Shown in pieces: positions 12,600-23,957 of a stretch of DNA of 64,000 nucleotides. The number at the start of each line of letters is the position of its first letter. Within the stretch, counting starts at the first letter, position 1. Source of the stretch: Datura wrightii (Eukaryota > Streptophyta > Magnoliopsida > Solanales > Solanaceae); NCBI GenBank assembly GCA_035772735.1, contig JASDFA010000003.1:32604001-32668000 (forward strand), written 5' to 3'. The position numbers and the translations under genes are program-made. The notes under the pieces were generated by a model. It searched no databases. It was given only the letters and a program-made list of their open reading frames with translations, and was not told where the DNA came from.

Positions 12600-12720
12600 A
12601 TTATTAATATCAATACAAAAAGTTAATAAAAATGGAATCAAATCCCATGCTTACAGCAAATCTTTTTAGTTCTATAAATACTCTTTTCTGGTATAAAAAT
12701 AATATTTTTAATTTGTAATA
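12600..12720 (+). promoter_or_regulatory. TATA module copy 2 without a following gene
   Basis: The sequence around TATAAATA at 12672 (AAAAAGTTAATA...TTTTTAGTTCTATAAATACT) matches the modules at 9865 and 13416. The other two precede B3-like fragments; this one is followed only by AT-rich repeat. It is probably an orphan promoter duplicate. Confidence 0.5.
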
Positions 12721-13345
12721 GTATTTTCGTGAAAGAGTTTCACAAACGCTTAAACTATGACAGAAGGCTTAAGTTGTTGTTTTTTTATTTTCTTGTAAGT
12801 TTCGAATTTCTACAAGTTGCGGCTCTAGGCGTCGTTAATTTCGTGCAGACACAACTTTGCCATATATTCAAATTTTATCAGTTCAAACGTAAATTCGATT
12901 AATATTTTTTTTAAAAAAAATTGTGCATTATATTCAATTCATTCCTGTCCATGCGTAACTTCGTAACTTTAATACTATTGAACCGTATATTAAGTATATA
13001 TCGGATCAGGCGTAATATGTTTTTAATATTATTGAAACAACATTAAGCTAGAAAGACACAAGTATAAATAAATCACGCCTCCATGCATGAATTCAGTTTG
13101 TACAAGTTACGCTCTTTAGTTATTATTTCTGAATTAAGAAAACATTAATTTGCTATTAGTTAAAACTTATACCTTAATCCATTCAGGCACAACTTACAAT
13201 TTTATTGAAAAATAAAATCATATTTATTAGGTGTAGTTTCAAATAAATTGAGTTTTGAATTTTTTTTTTGTGTAGTCCCAAAAATTTTGACTACTTTTTC
13301 ACTGCACAGAATATACATTTTTTTTCTTGATTCAGTTGTCAATAT

Positions 13346-13900
13346 CAATGACAAAAGTTAATGAAAATCGAATCAATCCCTTGATACATTAAATTAGATC
13401 ATATATTTTTAGTTCTATAAATACCTTTTTATGTTTTGTTGGTGAACACGTATCATACATAAATAAAAAATTAATTTTTATTATTTTTTGATAGTATTTT
13501 CTTGAAAAAAATATATAAAATTTTTGACAGATTCACCAAAAAAACTGATCAAATCATATATTGATCATGATGATTTTGTGTGTTTCAAATTTTTGACATC
13601 CTAAAATTTCTTTACTTCATTTTCATTTTTTATGTGCATTTTATTCGTAATTTAATTTTATTGCAGATAATTTCAACTTTCACTAATTCTTTGCTCCCAA
13701 AAACATAGTGTGATGCATTTATATTATTTTATGAACAAAAAATTAGTTATAAAATATTTTATAAGCTTGGTGCATACAATCGATTGTGCAAGGGTGAAAA
13801 TTTTTGTTTGTAAAAATGGCCTTGTGGAAGGAGACTATTTGCATTTTCGTTTTATGCAATCAGGTGATCAAGATTTATTTTTCCTTGTCACAGTGATTTC
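13346..13900 (+). pseudogene. B3-like DNA-binding domain gene fragment, copy 2
   Basis: This is the second copy of the module at 9.8-10.3 kb. TATAAATA is at 13416, and an acceptor-like TTGCAG ends near 13666. The domain reads IISTFTNSLLPK, a stop, then KLGAYNRLCKG and NGLVEGDYLHFRFMQSGDQD. The GD...FRF ending fits a B3 domain better here than in copy 1. At least one stop (13709-13711) and a frameshift before NGLVEGDY break it. An open frame starting at 13710 is an artefact in another phase over most of its length. Confidence 0.45.
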
Positions 13901-15159
13901 ATTAAGGTTTGTTTTGTGTATTTTTACAATTGCTTGTGTTTTTTTTAATGTATTATTCTTTTTAATATTATTTTTAATGAGAATTGTGTTTTTTATTTCA
14001 AATATTTATTTGTAGGCAAAAAAACTTCTGGAGAGAATGCAAGCATCATTCAAGGGAGTGACTGAATGATGAAGCAATTGAAATCTCTCTCTTTTTTTCG
14101 CTCTATCGGTTGATATAAAATACGGCGGGCAACCTTTAACAAAATTGACTTTTTTAATGTACTGTTTCTATAATGTTTCAACTACTTAAGCTTTATGTAG
14201 ATTATTTGGGAGTTTATGGATGAAAAAATCAAATCATGCTGCAGAGACACAAGTTAGATGTTTAGATTTTGTCTTTTCAAGCTTTAGTTGTAATTCACAA
14301 GTTATGCCTTAGGTTGTGAAATTATTCGAACAGTCTACCATTCGCAATTCAACAAATTATGTCTTAAGTTGTGAATAAATGCCTTAAGACATGCATTAAG
14401 ATGCAAATTAACGAATTTATGTTGCCATTTACCAATTTAATTTTACATTAATTTGATTAATTAGCTTTAATAGATTTAAAGTATTATGCCAGAAAGGCAC
14501 AGTTTTATCTTTTAAAGATGTTGAGTTAAAAAAATCTAATCATCCCCTAGAGGCACAAGTTAATCAATTAATTAATCGATATTATTTATCTTAATTAGCT
14601 TTAATGGATTCGAAGTTGCCGGAAAATTTTCTACTATTTACAAGTTCTATTGAAGTTATTAGTAGCAAAATAGCTATTCAATTTTTATTCAATCAATAAT
14701 AATTACGTAATAACTAATCAATTTGAGACTTGCCTTATTTCCGATGTAAATTCCGATGTAGATCCAGTCCTTCAGTCGGCGTTGTTGTTAAAGTCAATCA
14801 TTTCGGCGAAATTCTGGTGATGTAGAAACAGAGTAAAAATTTTCACCCGACATTAACTAATATAAAAGTTATGCAGAAAGATCGAGTGATACCATTGGAT
14901 TACTCTTATCAAATCATGCAACTGCTTTTCATGTTGAAGCTATTTCTTATGTTTTTTTAAATGAGTTTTGCGAAGTTGTTATCCGAGAAAAAAGTGGGAA
15001 GTTTTCTATATTTTTGAATTATTTCCTTTAATCAATAAAAAGATTCATGCTAATTTATAATTTTTCAGAGTATAACCCATTAGCCATAGGCATACTTTGC
15101 TTTTTATATAACATTGCCGCTTCAGGCATAAACTTGATTAACATTTTAATTTTCTGAAA

Positions 15160-15620
15160 TTGTGCCTTATAGTCTATTTCTGTATTTCCAAGCGTAACTT
15201 TGCTACTTTAATATTATTAAAACTTTGTTGTATATTTAAATTTTGCCACTTCAGACATAAATTTGATTAATATTTTTAATTTTTTGAAATTGTGTCTTAT
15301 AGTCTATTCCTGTGTTTCCAGTCGTAACTTTTCAACTTTAATATTTTTGAAACTTTGCTGCATATTCAAATTTTGTTGGTTCAGGCATAAATTATATTAA
15401 TATTTCAACTTTTTAAAATTGTGCCTTAGAGTCTATTCCTGTTGTTTCAGATGTACTTTTTCAAACTTAATTTTATTGAAGCTTTGCCGCGTATTTAAAT
15501 TTTACCGGTTCAAGAATAAATTGTATCAACATTTTAATTTTTTAAAATTGTGCCTTAGAGTCTATTCTTGTTGTTTCAAGCATAACTTTTCAAACTTAAT
15601 ATTAATGAAACATTGATGTA
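15160..15620. repeat. Tandem repeat, about 129-bp unit
   Basis: The phrase TGTGCCTTA(T/G)AGTCTATTCCTGT recurs at about 15162, 15293, 15421 and 15549, i.e. every 128-131 bases. Each is followed by ...CGTAACTTT...TTGCCGCATATT-AAATTTT...TTCAGGCATAAA. Units are visibly diverged. The array sits immediately outside the 3' end of the MuDR-like transposase remnant, the usual position for MULE subterminal repeats. Confidence 0.7.
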
Positions 15621-15709
15621 CATATTTTAGATATACTATGCTAAAAAATTGCAACATCAGAATATCATAAAATCTACAATATCAAATCTTTTTATATAAT
15701 ATGCAAATC

Positions 15710-17401
15710 TCAAATTCTTTTTATTGAGATTTTTTTTCTGTGTCTTCTTGTGTGTGGGTTCAGAGCTGGACTATGGTTACAAGTCTCTCTAAAGTGTCCA
15801 AAGAACTTGCATCTGCCACATCTGAATGTATATTGTGTTGGTGAGGATCTTGGACGAAATTTTTTTATTTGTTTTCTTCCAAGCCTTATTTTAACATCCG
15901 ATGTTTGATTCTTTTGACCGCTTTTGGAATAGTCCATGATTTTTCATTCCCAACTGAATTGATTTCTCTTTTATATGTCTCTTGCCAGGCATTCTTTTTG
16001 AACCAGTTTGAATAGTAGCTCGATTTTGGCAAACTTCTTTTATCTATCACTGCCATGGCGTGGGTGCATGGTAACACATCAGTTTGGAATTTCATGCAGT
16101 CACAAGTCATGTTCTTTAGGTCCACATTGAATTGCAATCCTTCATTTTTGATGACGTATTTTACTGCAGTCATATTTTCAACCTGTGGTGAAGGAATAAA
16201 ATAAGTTATGAATATAATATTTTTTGTCTCTATCTTAAAAGTTGTTCTCATAGACACAAAATAAACAGCCATTGTTGTTGTTAAAGAAGTTTTACTTTCA
16301 TCTTGAAGCCTTTACTTATCTTTTCAATCAGAATCTTTTCTACCCAACATATTAGGTCATGGGACGGTCCTGTTGCATCCATTATTCTCCGGTGAAACCA
16401 ACTTTCAATTTGTCTGTATGTAATCTATACACGTCAATATTGGGTGTTGCCTTACCTTTGTCAACACAGCATTCATTGACTCTACATTATCTGTTGTTAG
16501 CATGTTGTAATGCCTATTTGTATGAAATGAACGTGTCCATCTTTCAGGTGCTTCGTCTTGCAAGTATTTTGCAGCCTTTGGGTCAATCTATTGTACTTGC
16601 AATATGTAATCAGTAAAATTGCTTGTTTGTAGGTAGTTGCTACATTGTAGATCAGTGTTATAATTGCTTCAGATGTGAACCATTTTTTAAAGTTTTTCTC
16701 TATGTGATAAATGCATATCCCATGATGGTAACCCAAATACCTTTCTTTGATTGCATGTGCTATTGCTGGATGGCGATCTAAGAATCAATAGGTTATCCCG
16801 CCTAGGAAATGCTCTTTTCATCTATTTAAAGAACCATCCATATGATTCATTGTTCTCTAAGTCTGCAATTTCAAATGCCAGAGGGAATATGTTGTTGTTT
16901 CCATCTTTTGTTACTGCTATGAACAACACCCAATGATATTTTGACTTCAAGAATGTTGTGTCTACCATCATTATTAGTCTCAATGTATCTATCCATCAAT
17001 TGACGCCCATAAGAAAAAAAGGCATATAAAAATTTATCGTCATCAGACTATTTTAAGTTTATGTGTGTTACGGGATTCTTTTGCTTCATCATGTGAAGGT
17101 ACTTTGGCAGCATTCTGTAGTTATTTTCTGGGCTTCCTCTGATCAAATCATAAGCATGTTGCAGGAAACGTCATGCCTTATGGTAACCAATGTGCAAGGC
17201 GTACCTACTTCTCATTTCCTCCACTATAAATTTGGGAGTAATATTTTATTGAGTGTGACGTACAATCTCTGTAATGTAGTCACATATCACCCTTCATATC
17301 GCGTTCCTCATGTCAGAGATGATGAAGCCAATCGGGAAGGTGTGTCTTTTTTCAAATTTAACTACTTTGAAAAGATCCGAATTCTACAACTTTAAACTGA
17401 A
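15710..17401 (-). pseudogene. MuDR/MULE transposase, C-terminal two thirds (split by element A)
   Basis: Minus-strand remnant of a mudrA-type transposase, which would act on MULE terminal sequences in the nucleus. From N to C: the core transposase region with HHGICIYHIEKNFKKWF (about 16690-16735); DNVESMNAVL (about 16470), typical for the family; a SWIM zinc finger CDCMKFQTDVLPCTHAMAV (about 16055-16110); and a C-terminal zinc knuckle CGRCKFFGHFRETCNH (about 15773-15822), then a terminal basic tail. Stops and frameshifts occur between these segments. The gene continues at 37351-38237 on the other side of the inserted retrotransposon. The motif set makes the family call firm; inactivity is certain from the insertion and stops. 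Confidence 0.85.
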
Positions 17402-19855
17402 TGTAATAGCCCTAAAGTGCCTACGATTTAGACCCGGGATCAAAATTTGAAGTTGGCTGAAAGCTGAAAAAATATCACAGAACGGGCGACATAACGACTA
17501 GTGATAGAAAACCACGGGTGTTGTATGCATTCGTGGTGATGGGGAAGTCCTGGTGGCAATGGTGACAACGGACGATGTAACAACTTGTTGCTTGGAACAA
17601 CGAGTCGTTGTTAGCAGTCGTAGGAAAGGTTGGACCTGGGCCGTTGGGGATACCACGGGTCATTCAACGACTCGTGGTGAGAAGTGACGACCCATGTTTA
17701 CTAGTCATTATTTGGTTGTTAGAATTTCCAGTGCACTTAATGGATGGTTACCATGACTCGTTGGAAGAAACCACGAGTCATGGTGAGGCTCTTGGTAAGG
17801 AAGTTCAGGTTGAGAAGGGAGCTGGCAATGATTGATCTAACGACTCGTCGTTTGTATCAATGACTCGTTCTGTCGAGTCGTGGGGGAAGGATCTAAATGT
17901 ATGGCTTGAGATAGTGGACCCAACGATTGGATACCACGAGCCGTCGTGTCATGCAATGACTCGTGGGATCAGTCGTTGGTTTACCCAATTCAGTTTTTTA
18001 GGGAAATTTCATTAAGGGTATTTTTGACCTTTCTATGCTATAGGGCCCTAAACTACGTCGTTTTATGTATTTTTCTAAGTATGATCAGATAGGCTAAGTC
18101 CCCCTAACCTATTCATTCTCATGCATGCAAAATTAAGAGGATTATAGAGAGATCAAGCATAGTTTCAATCTCTTCCCTATCAATTCTCCCTTGGGAACTT
18201 GAAGGACCTTGAAATCTGATCTTACCCAGGTATGTAGGGTTACGAATTGGTGTTTTTGTTCACACCCATGCCCATTCTGTATTAATTTATTAAAATCTAT
18301 CAAAAATCTCATGGGGTTTTGGATTCAACTTTTGTGAAAATCTAATGATTTACTAATGGGCTATTATGATTTCGTGATTTACATCATATATTATGGATTT
18401 TGAACAAATTTTTTTACAACTATTTTTCAATTATAAAATCATTGATTTCGATTTCTACTCAATTAATCCTAATAATGCATGATCTATAAAGAACCGATTT
18501 ATGATCTTCTCTTCAATTGTTGATATTTAAAAATCCAGCATGATCTATAATTTGAAATATGGGTTTATTCAAATACCTGGCATGATTTGATGATTTACAA
18601 GTTATAAGCATGATCTTCAAGTATGAAAGGGCCTTATGATTTATGAACTATTGATGATGAAAAGCATGTTTTGAAGTTACCCATGTTATGAGCATGTTTT
18701 CGAATGAATTGAGCATTGTAAAGCATGATAAAGTATTGATCAATGCCCACATGATGATGAATGATTTACGGTTTATGAAATGAATCTCATAATTTGTTGA
18801 ATTATGATGTTGGCCAACTAAAAGGCCTTTGATTCTTGGCTAATCATGTTTTAATGGGGATCAATGAATGATGAATGTTTATTTTAGCCATGAATCTTAA
18901 TGAATGATGTTATTGATTGACGTATGAGCCTATTATGCATGTTTTTGGGAGCCGTGTCTAGCACCGAGCAGCCCGACGTTCAGAGAACTACGCCGGTGTC
19001 TCATAACCACGTGCCACCGTGGGTTATTAATGATACATTACAATGATAATGATCCCATCTTTCGTGATATCACATAATGCACGTCCCTCGCCTGGCAAGT
19101 TAGGGGCGACTCTGCCCACTTGAGTGAGATAGATGGGGCATCATGAAAGGCTCAACCATGATGGTGTCGGTTATGATGAGTCCTCCCATTGTTCCGCATG
19201 TTTCTCTGCATTGTTATGTTCATGATATTGGCTCAAGTGATGATTTGATAAAGTTTCTCTTATGATTATGAAAATGAATGGTTTACGGATAATTTGAAAA
19301 CCTTGAGCCTAATGTTATGTCACAATATTTATGACATGAGCATGATGTCCTACTCTCATGATGTTTTATGAGTTTAATGTATTTTAAATGTCCGTTTTAC
19401 TTATCTTTCATACTCGGTACATTCCACATACTAACCGCATACTTTCTATGTTGTATTGTTTCATGATACAGGATTTGGGTCTTAGGCTCATCCTTATCCT
19501 TAGACCATACCGGGGTTATTATTATCAGCTTTGTTGGTGAGTCCTCATGTTCCGAGGGCCGTTTGACTAGACATTTATGTTATTCTATGTTACAGTATTT
19601 GGTCGGGTTAGTTGGGGATGTCCTATCAACCCATCTTATACAGTAGAGGCTTTCAGACAGTATGTAGTACTCAACTTATGTATATGTCCAGTGTTTCCGA
19701 ATGTTATGACATGTTATGGTATGTTTATGTTTCCATTATGCCTTATGTTTAGTCTTCCTCTTAAAGTGAATGAAGTTAGACGTATGCTTATGCCATGAGT
19801 CGACTTGGGACCTCTCAGGGTTCCTTGTCCCGTGTTACGATCCGGGTTTGTGACA
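17402..19855 (+). repeat. Element A 5' LTR
   Basis: Begins TGTAATAGCCC and ends TTTGTGACA just before the primer site; 2454 bp. The first 600 bp carry many ACGACTCGT/ACGAGTCGT dyads (e.g. 17601, 17668, 17841, 17874). The motif ATACT-GGTACATTCCACATACTAACC (about 19410-19440) matches the conserved segment near the R region of related LTRs. It is collinear with 34889-37350, with small indels near the 3' end. Confidence 0.9.
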
Positions 19856-19858
19856 AAC

Positions 19859-19872
19859 TTGGTATCAGAGCC
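19859..19872 (+). other. Primer-binding site, element A
   Basis: TTGGTATCAGAGCC, three bases after the LTR, is complementary to the 3' end of plant initiator tRNA-Met. This is the usual primer for chromoviruses. Confidence 0.9.
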
Positions 19873-20065
19873 ATAGGTTTTGAGGTGTCCTGGGGTGTCT
19901 GAAAGCCATGTTAAGTAGAGTCTTTTTCATGGGTATAAAGTGCACCACACTTATGACGAAGAGGCTACGAGACGTTTAGAAAATGTTTTCTTCTTTCATG
20001 ATCTATGTTGTGCGATGAAAAATCCTTCTATCCTTCTAATTTGTTCTATTTGCGATTGCAGAATC

Positions 20066-21534
20066 ATGGCTCCTCGAAGAATGAACGGAAGGAGGAATGG
20101 AGATGGTGAAGGACACGAGGATGGCAATGGTCATGGACATCAGCAAGCCCCACCAGTTCAGGAGCCCCAGGCACCGGAGTCGGCTGCCCATGCTGAGTTC
20201 TAGGCCGCTGTTCAAATGCTTGCGTAGGCCTTGACCGCTCAGGTCAACTAGCAGGTCGTTGCACATGTTCTGTAAAATGGCTACAAAGCGGCTGCTCGAG
20301 TCAGAGATTTCTTGAGGATGAACCCATCGGAGTTCCTTGGGTCCAAGGTAGATGAGGACCCGCATGAGTTCATAGACGAGATTGTCAAGATCACCTAAGT
20401 CATGGGCATGAATGGGGTTGAGTGCACCGAGTTGGCCTCTTATTAGTTAAAAGGGGACGCGCCTCTCTGGTTTCGCCAATGGAAGGATAGCAGGGTCACA
20501 GGAGCAGGTCCGGTCACTTGGGAAGAGTTCCATGTTGCATTTCTAGACAGGTTCTTCCCTCGTGAGATAAGGGAGCTGAAGACAGCTGAGTTCGTTAATT
20601 TGAAGCAAGGGAGAATGACTGTACAAAAGTATGCACTTGAGTCCACTCGCCTATTGAAATATGCCCCAGAGTTGGTAGCCGATCAAAGGATGCGGGTGAG
20701 TAGATTTGTCCATGGAGTAGCGGGTTATTTCAACAAAGATTGCAGGACTGCCATGCTTCATCAGGATATGGACTTTCCTCACATAATGTTGTACGCCTAG
20801 CAGATGGAGGCGGCTCATGCGAGGGAGAGGGAGGCAAAGAGGGCTAGGACAGATAGCCATGGGTTTACTCATCAGAGATCCGGCAGTGATCACCGCCCTC
20901 CATTTCAGCAGAGGTCACTAACTCCAGCACCATCATCAGCTAGTGTTCTATCCAGACCCAAGGGTAATCATAAGGGCAGGGCTTCGGGATCAAGGGATCA
21001 GAGGGGCACGCAGGTAGAGAGTACCTTCCCAGCCTGCGGAAAGTGCGGAAAGAGTCATGCCGGGGAGTGTTTGCTTGGATCAGATATTTTCTATGGGTGT
21101 GGTAGGTCCGACCACATGCGTCGAGCGTGTCCATTTGCTAGAAAGGATGGTGAAAGGGTCCATATGTGAACCACCAGGACAGCAGCAGCTCCAGCACGTT
21201 CAGCTCCGCAGGGAGCATCTTCTAGTGGGGGTGGTGGACAACGCCAAAATAGATTCTATGCCCTCGCTCCGCGTCAAGAGCAAGATACTTCACCGGATGT
21301 GGTCACTGGTATGTTGCGAGTTTTTATATTGATGTTTATGCTTTGGTAGATCCAGGGGCTACTTTGTCTTTTGTGACTCCTTATGTTGCTAGTAGCTTTG
21401 GAGTTAGTCCCGGGACTCTGTCAGAATCATTTTCAATTTCTACTCCTGTTGGTGATTTGGTTGTAGCTAGGTGGGTGTATATAGGATGCTCGGTCACTAT
21501 ATTGCATAAAGTCACCTCCGCAAACCTTGTAGAG
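20066..21534 (+). pseudogene. Element A gag and start of protease
   Basis: The frame opens at ATG 20066 (MAPRRMNGRRNGDGEG). It encodes a retrotransposon gag domain with LWFRQWKDS and the conserved FFPREIRELKTAEFVNLKQG, then a Gln/Ser-rich linker, a zinc knuckle CGRSDHMRRACP near 21098-21133 preceded by a CGKCGK pair, and the protease start VDPGATLSF (about 21346). Stops at several sites replace Gln codons seen in element B (for example EF-stop-AAVQMLA-stop-ALTAQV against EFRVAIQMLAQAMTAQV). The frame is cut at 21534 by element B and resumes at 31481. Confidence 0.85.
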
Positions 21535-23751
21535 TGTCATACCCCGAGAACTCAAAGATAGGACCAAGGAGTTGAAACGGGAAAAAACTGAAAATCTGGC
21601 TTGCAAGCACAGGATGAGTTGTTGGATGACTCATGAGGAGACCCCACGAGTCGTCAGATGACTCGTGGGGATACTTGTGTGAAAGGATGGTTAAAGGTCC
21701 CAACGGGAGAGGGAACGACTCGTGGTCAACCACCACGAGTCTTCAAGTCAGCCGTGGGGTGAAGTTGAAAAATAAAATGGAAAGATCGACTAGTGTACTT
21801 AACGGAAGGAGACCACGACTCATCATGTCAGGCAACGATTCGTGGTGTGAGTCGTTGGGAGGAATTTTAATAAAATGGTTTTAAGGAGGCAGTGAACTTG
21901 ACAAGTGGTGGCCACAAGTGGTAACGAATTGTTATATCGTCCGTTAGAGGTTCCAGTGACCAGTTTAGACAATGTACTTAACGAGCAAGGTGATGGATCA
22001 TGAGGACTGGCAACGAGTCATCAGGTCACTCGTTGGGACCCTTGACAGTTATTTTTCCTGTGAGTTAGTAAGGGCTTTTACGTAAATTTCTAATATCCTA
22101 AGGCCTAAATTATGACATTTTGGGTTATGAATAGGGAAATTTAAAGGGGTTAAGTTCAAATTTCATTCCATTCTTTCATGCATGCAAGGTAGAGGAAGTT
22201 AGGGAGTGAATCACGCCTAAAATTCATCAAATCCATTGCAATTTCTTCTTGGGTCATCAAGTGATATTTTAAAATCTGATAATCCCAGGTATGTAAGGTC
22301 ATCAATGGGTGATTTCTTCCACACCCATGTCCCTCCTCTATGATTTTATTTAAAATTTATCAAAAACTCATGGGGTTTTATATCTGATTATATATCAAAT
22401 CTAAAGATCTAATTATGGGTTTTGTGATTTTGAAATATTATCATAATCTATTGATTTTGATCATATTTTGAGATTTAAATTGATTTTAATATTGTTGATT
22501 TCGATTTTCTAAGCAATTAAGCTTAATTATGCATGTCCCATGATGAATCGATTTGCGATCTATTATCCCATTGATGTTCTTTATGAGCCCAGCATGAATT
22601 ATGTTTTAAATTATGAGTTTATTATATTACCCATTATGATTTTATGAAATTCAAGCTATGTTCATGATCTACAAGTATGTATGAATTTTATTAATCATGA
22701 ATTATGTTTTTGGTCAACTCACGGGCCTCATGTCAGGGCTAGATCACATATGTTCAAGCATGTTTATGATTATTATGATTTAACTAGACAATGAACTCAT
22801 GCATGTATTACTATGAGCACTATATATGTTTTGGGAGTAGTATTGAACACTGAGTAGGTTCGGGGCTCAGGTTAAGCCCTGGATCTCATGAACTACGTGC
22901 CACCGTAGGTATGTTGGGACCCCTTTCATGTTAGTCCCTATCCCAAATGGCCCTTTTCATGGTGATATCACACTTTCATGGTTCTACCTTTGGCAAGGCA
23001 CAAACACCCTCCCGACTAGGGTTACAAGTCGGGCTTCATGTGTGCTCATATGGGGTATGTCGGTTAAGAGAATCTCCCACTGTTCCTCATGATTTATGCA
23101 TGTTATGATTATTTATGTTGTCTCAAGTCAAGTTAAGTAAATCTCTTCTCTTATGATTATGACTATGTTTATGTTACGAATGTTTTGAAAACCTTGAGCC
23201 GTATGATATGTTATTATGATTTACGATACGAGCATGATGTCCTGCTCTTATGATCATTTATGAATTTCATATATGTTTTTCAATGTCCATTTTACTTACC
23301 TTACATACTCAGTACATTCCACATAGTGACCGCATACCTTCTATGTTGTATCGTTTCATGATACAGGTCCCAATTCTCAGGCTCATCCTCACCCGTAGAT
23401 AGTTTCAGATTCGCTCTCAGTGGTTTTGGTGAGTCCTCATGTTTCGAGGGTTGTATGTACATCCCTTATATTGTTTCTTTCAGTTTCTTGATGTTGGATT
23501 AGTTGGGGAGTTGTCCCGTCAATCCGCCCTTCATGTTTAGAGGCTTATTAGACTGCAAGTTGTGTTCAACTGTATTGTATGAGTCTTGTTCTGTTTTTCC
23601 CTTTTGGCTATGTTATGATTACATTCTTATATGTTAAGTCTTCCGCTCATGTGATTGAATTAGATGTATGCTCATGCCATGGGTCGACATGGGGTCTCTC
23701 GGGGCTCCTTATCCCGTGTCTACGATCCAGGTGTACGTTTGGATCGTGACA
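21535..23751 (+). repeat. Element B 5' LTR
   Basis: Begins TGTCATACCCCGAGAAC and ends GGATCGTGACA; 2217 bp. Dyads of the CACGA-G/C-TCGTG type occur in the first 500 bp (21645-21675, 21715-21745). TACTCAGTACATTCCACAT (about 23307) is the segment shared with other LTRs of this window. Relative to the 3' LTR it retains about 60 bp (near 22335-22400) that the other copy has lost. Confidence 0.9.
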
Positions 23752-23754
23752 AAC

Positions 23755-23768
23755 TTGGTATTAGAGCC
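23755..23768 (+). other. Primer-binding site, element B
   Basis: TTGGTATTAGAGCC, one base different from the initiator tRNA-Met complement found in element A (C to T), directly after the 5' LTR. Confidence 0.85.
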
Positions 23769-23957
23769 ATAGGTTTTGAAGTGTCCTAGGGAGTCTGAAA
23801 GCCGCGTTAAGTAGAGTCTTTTTCATGGGTGTGAAGCACGCCACACTTATGACGCAGAGGCTACTAGACGTTTAGGAAATGTTCCCTTCTTTCATGATCT
23901 ATGTCGTGCGGTGAACATTCTTTACTTTTCTAATTCATGCTTTCGCATTACAGAATC

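Larger units (their letters stand above)
9230..15620. repeat. Large AT-rich block of degenerate GGCACAA/GGCATAA repeats
   Basis: About 6.4 kb with no intact gene, filled with diverged copies of short phrases: AAAGGCACAATTT (9363), CAGGCACAACTTAC (9746), AAGACACAATATA (10508), ACATAAGGCATAACTTA (10619), GGGGCACAATTTT (10666), GCAAGGCATA (12371) and TTATGCCTTAGG (14305). Both orientations occur. Embedded in it are two B3-like fragments and three TATA modules (listed separately). The same words appear at 38.27-39.35 kb beyond the MULE transposase gene, so I read it as MULE subterminal repeat DNA expanded by local duplication. No exact period holds over the whole block. Confidence 0.5.

Noticed and set aside
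15160..15620. Regular repeats considered as a CRISPR array
   Set aside because: Units are about 129 bp, diverged throughout, without conserved short repeats or unique spacers, and the DNA is eukaryotic.
20036..20365. Minus-strand open frame opposite element A gag
   Set aside because: Antisense shadow of gag; similar shadows exist opposite the pol of A and B.
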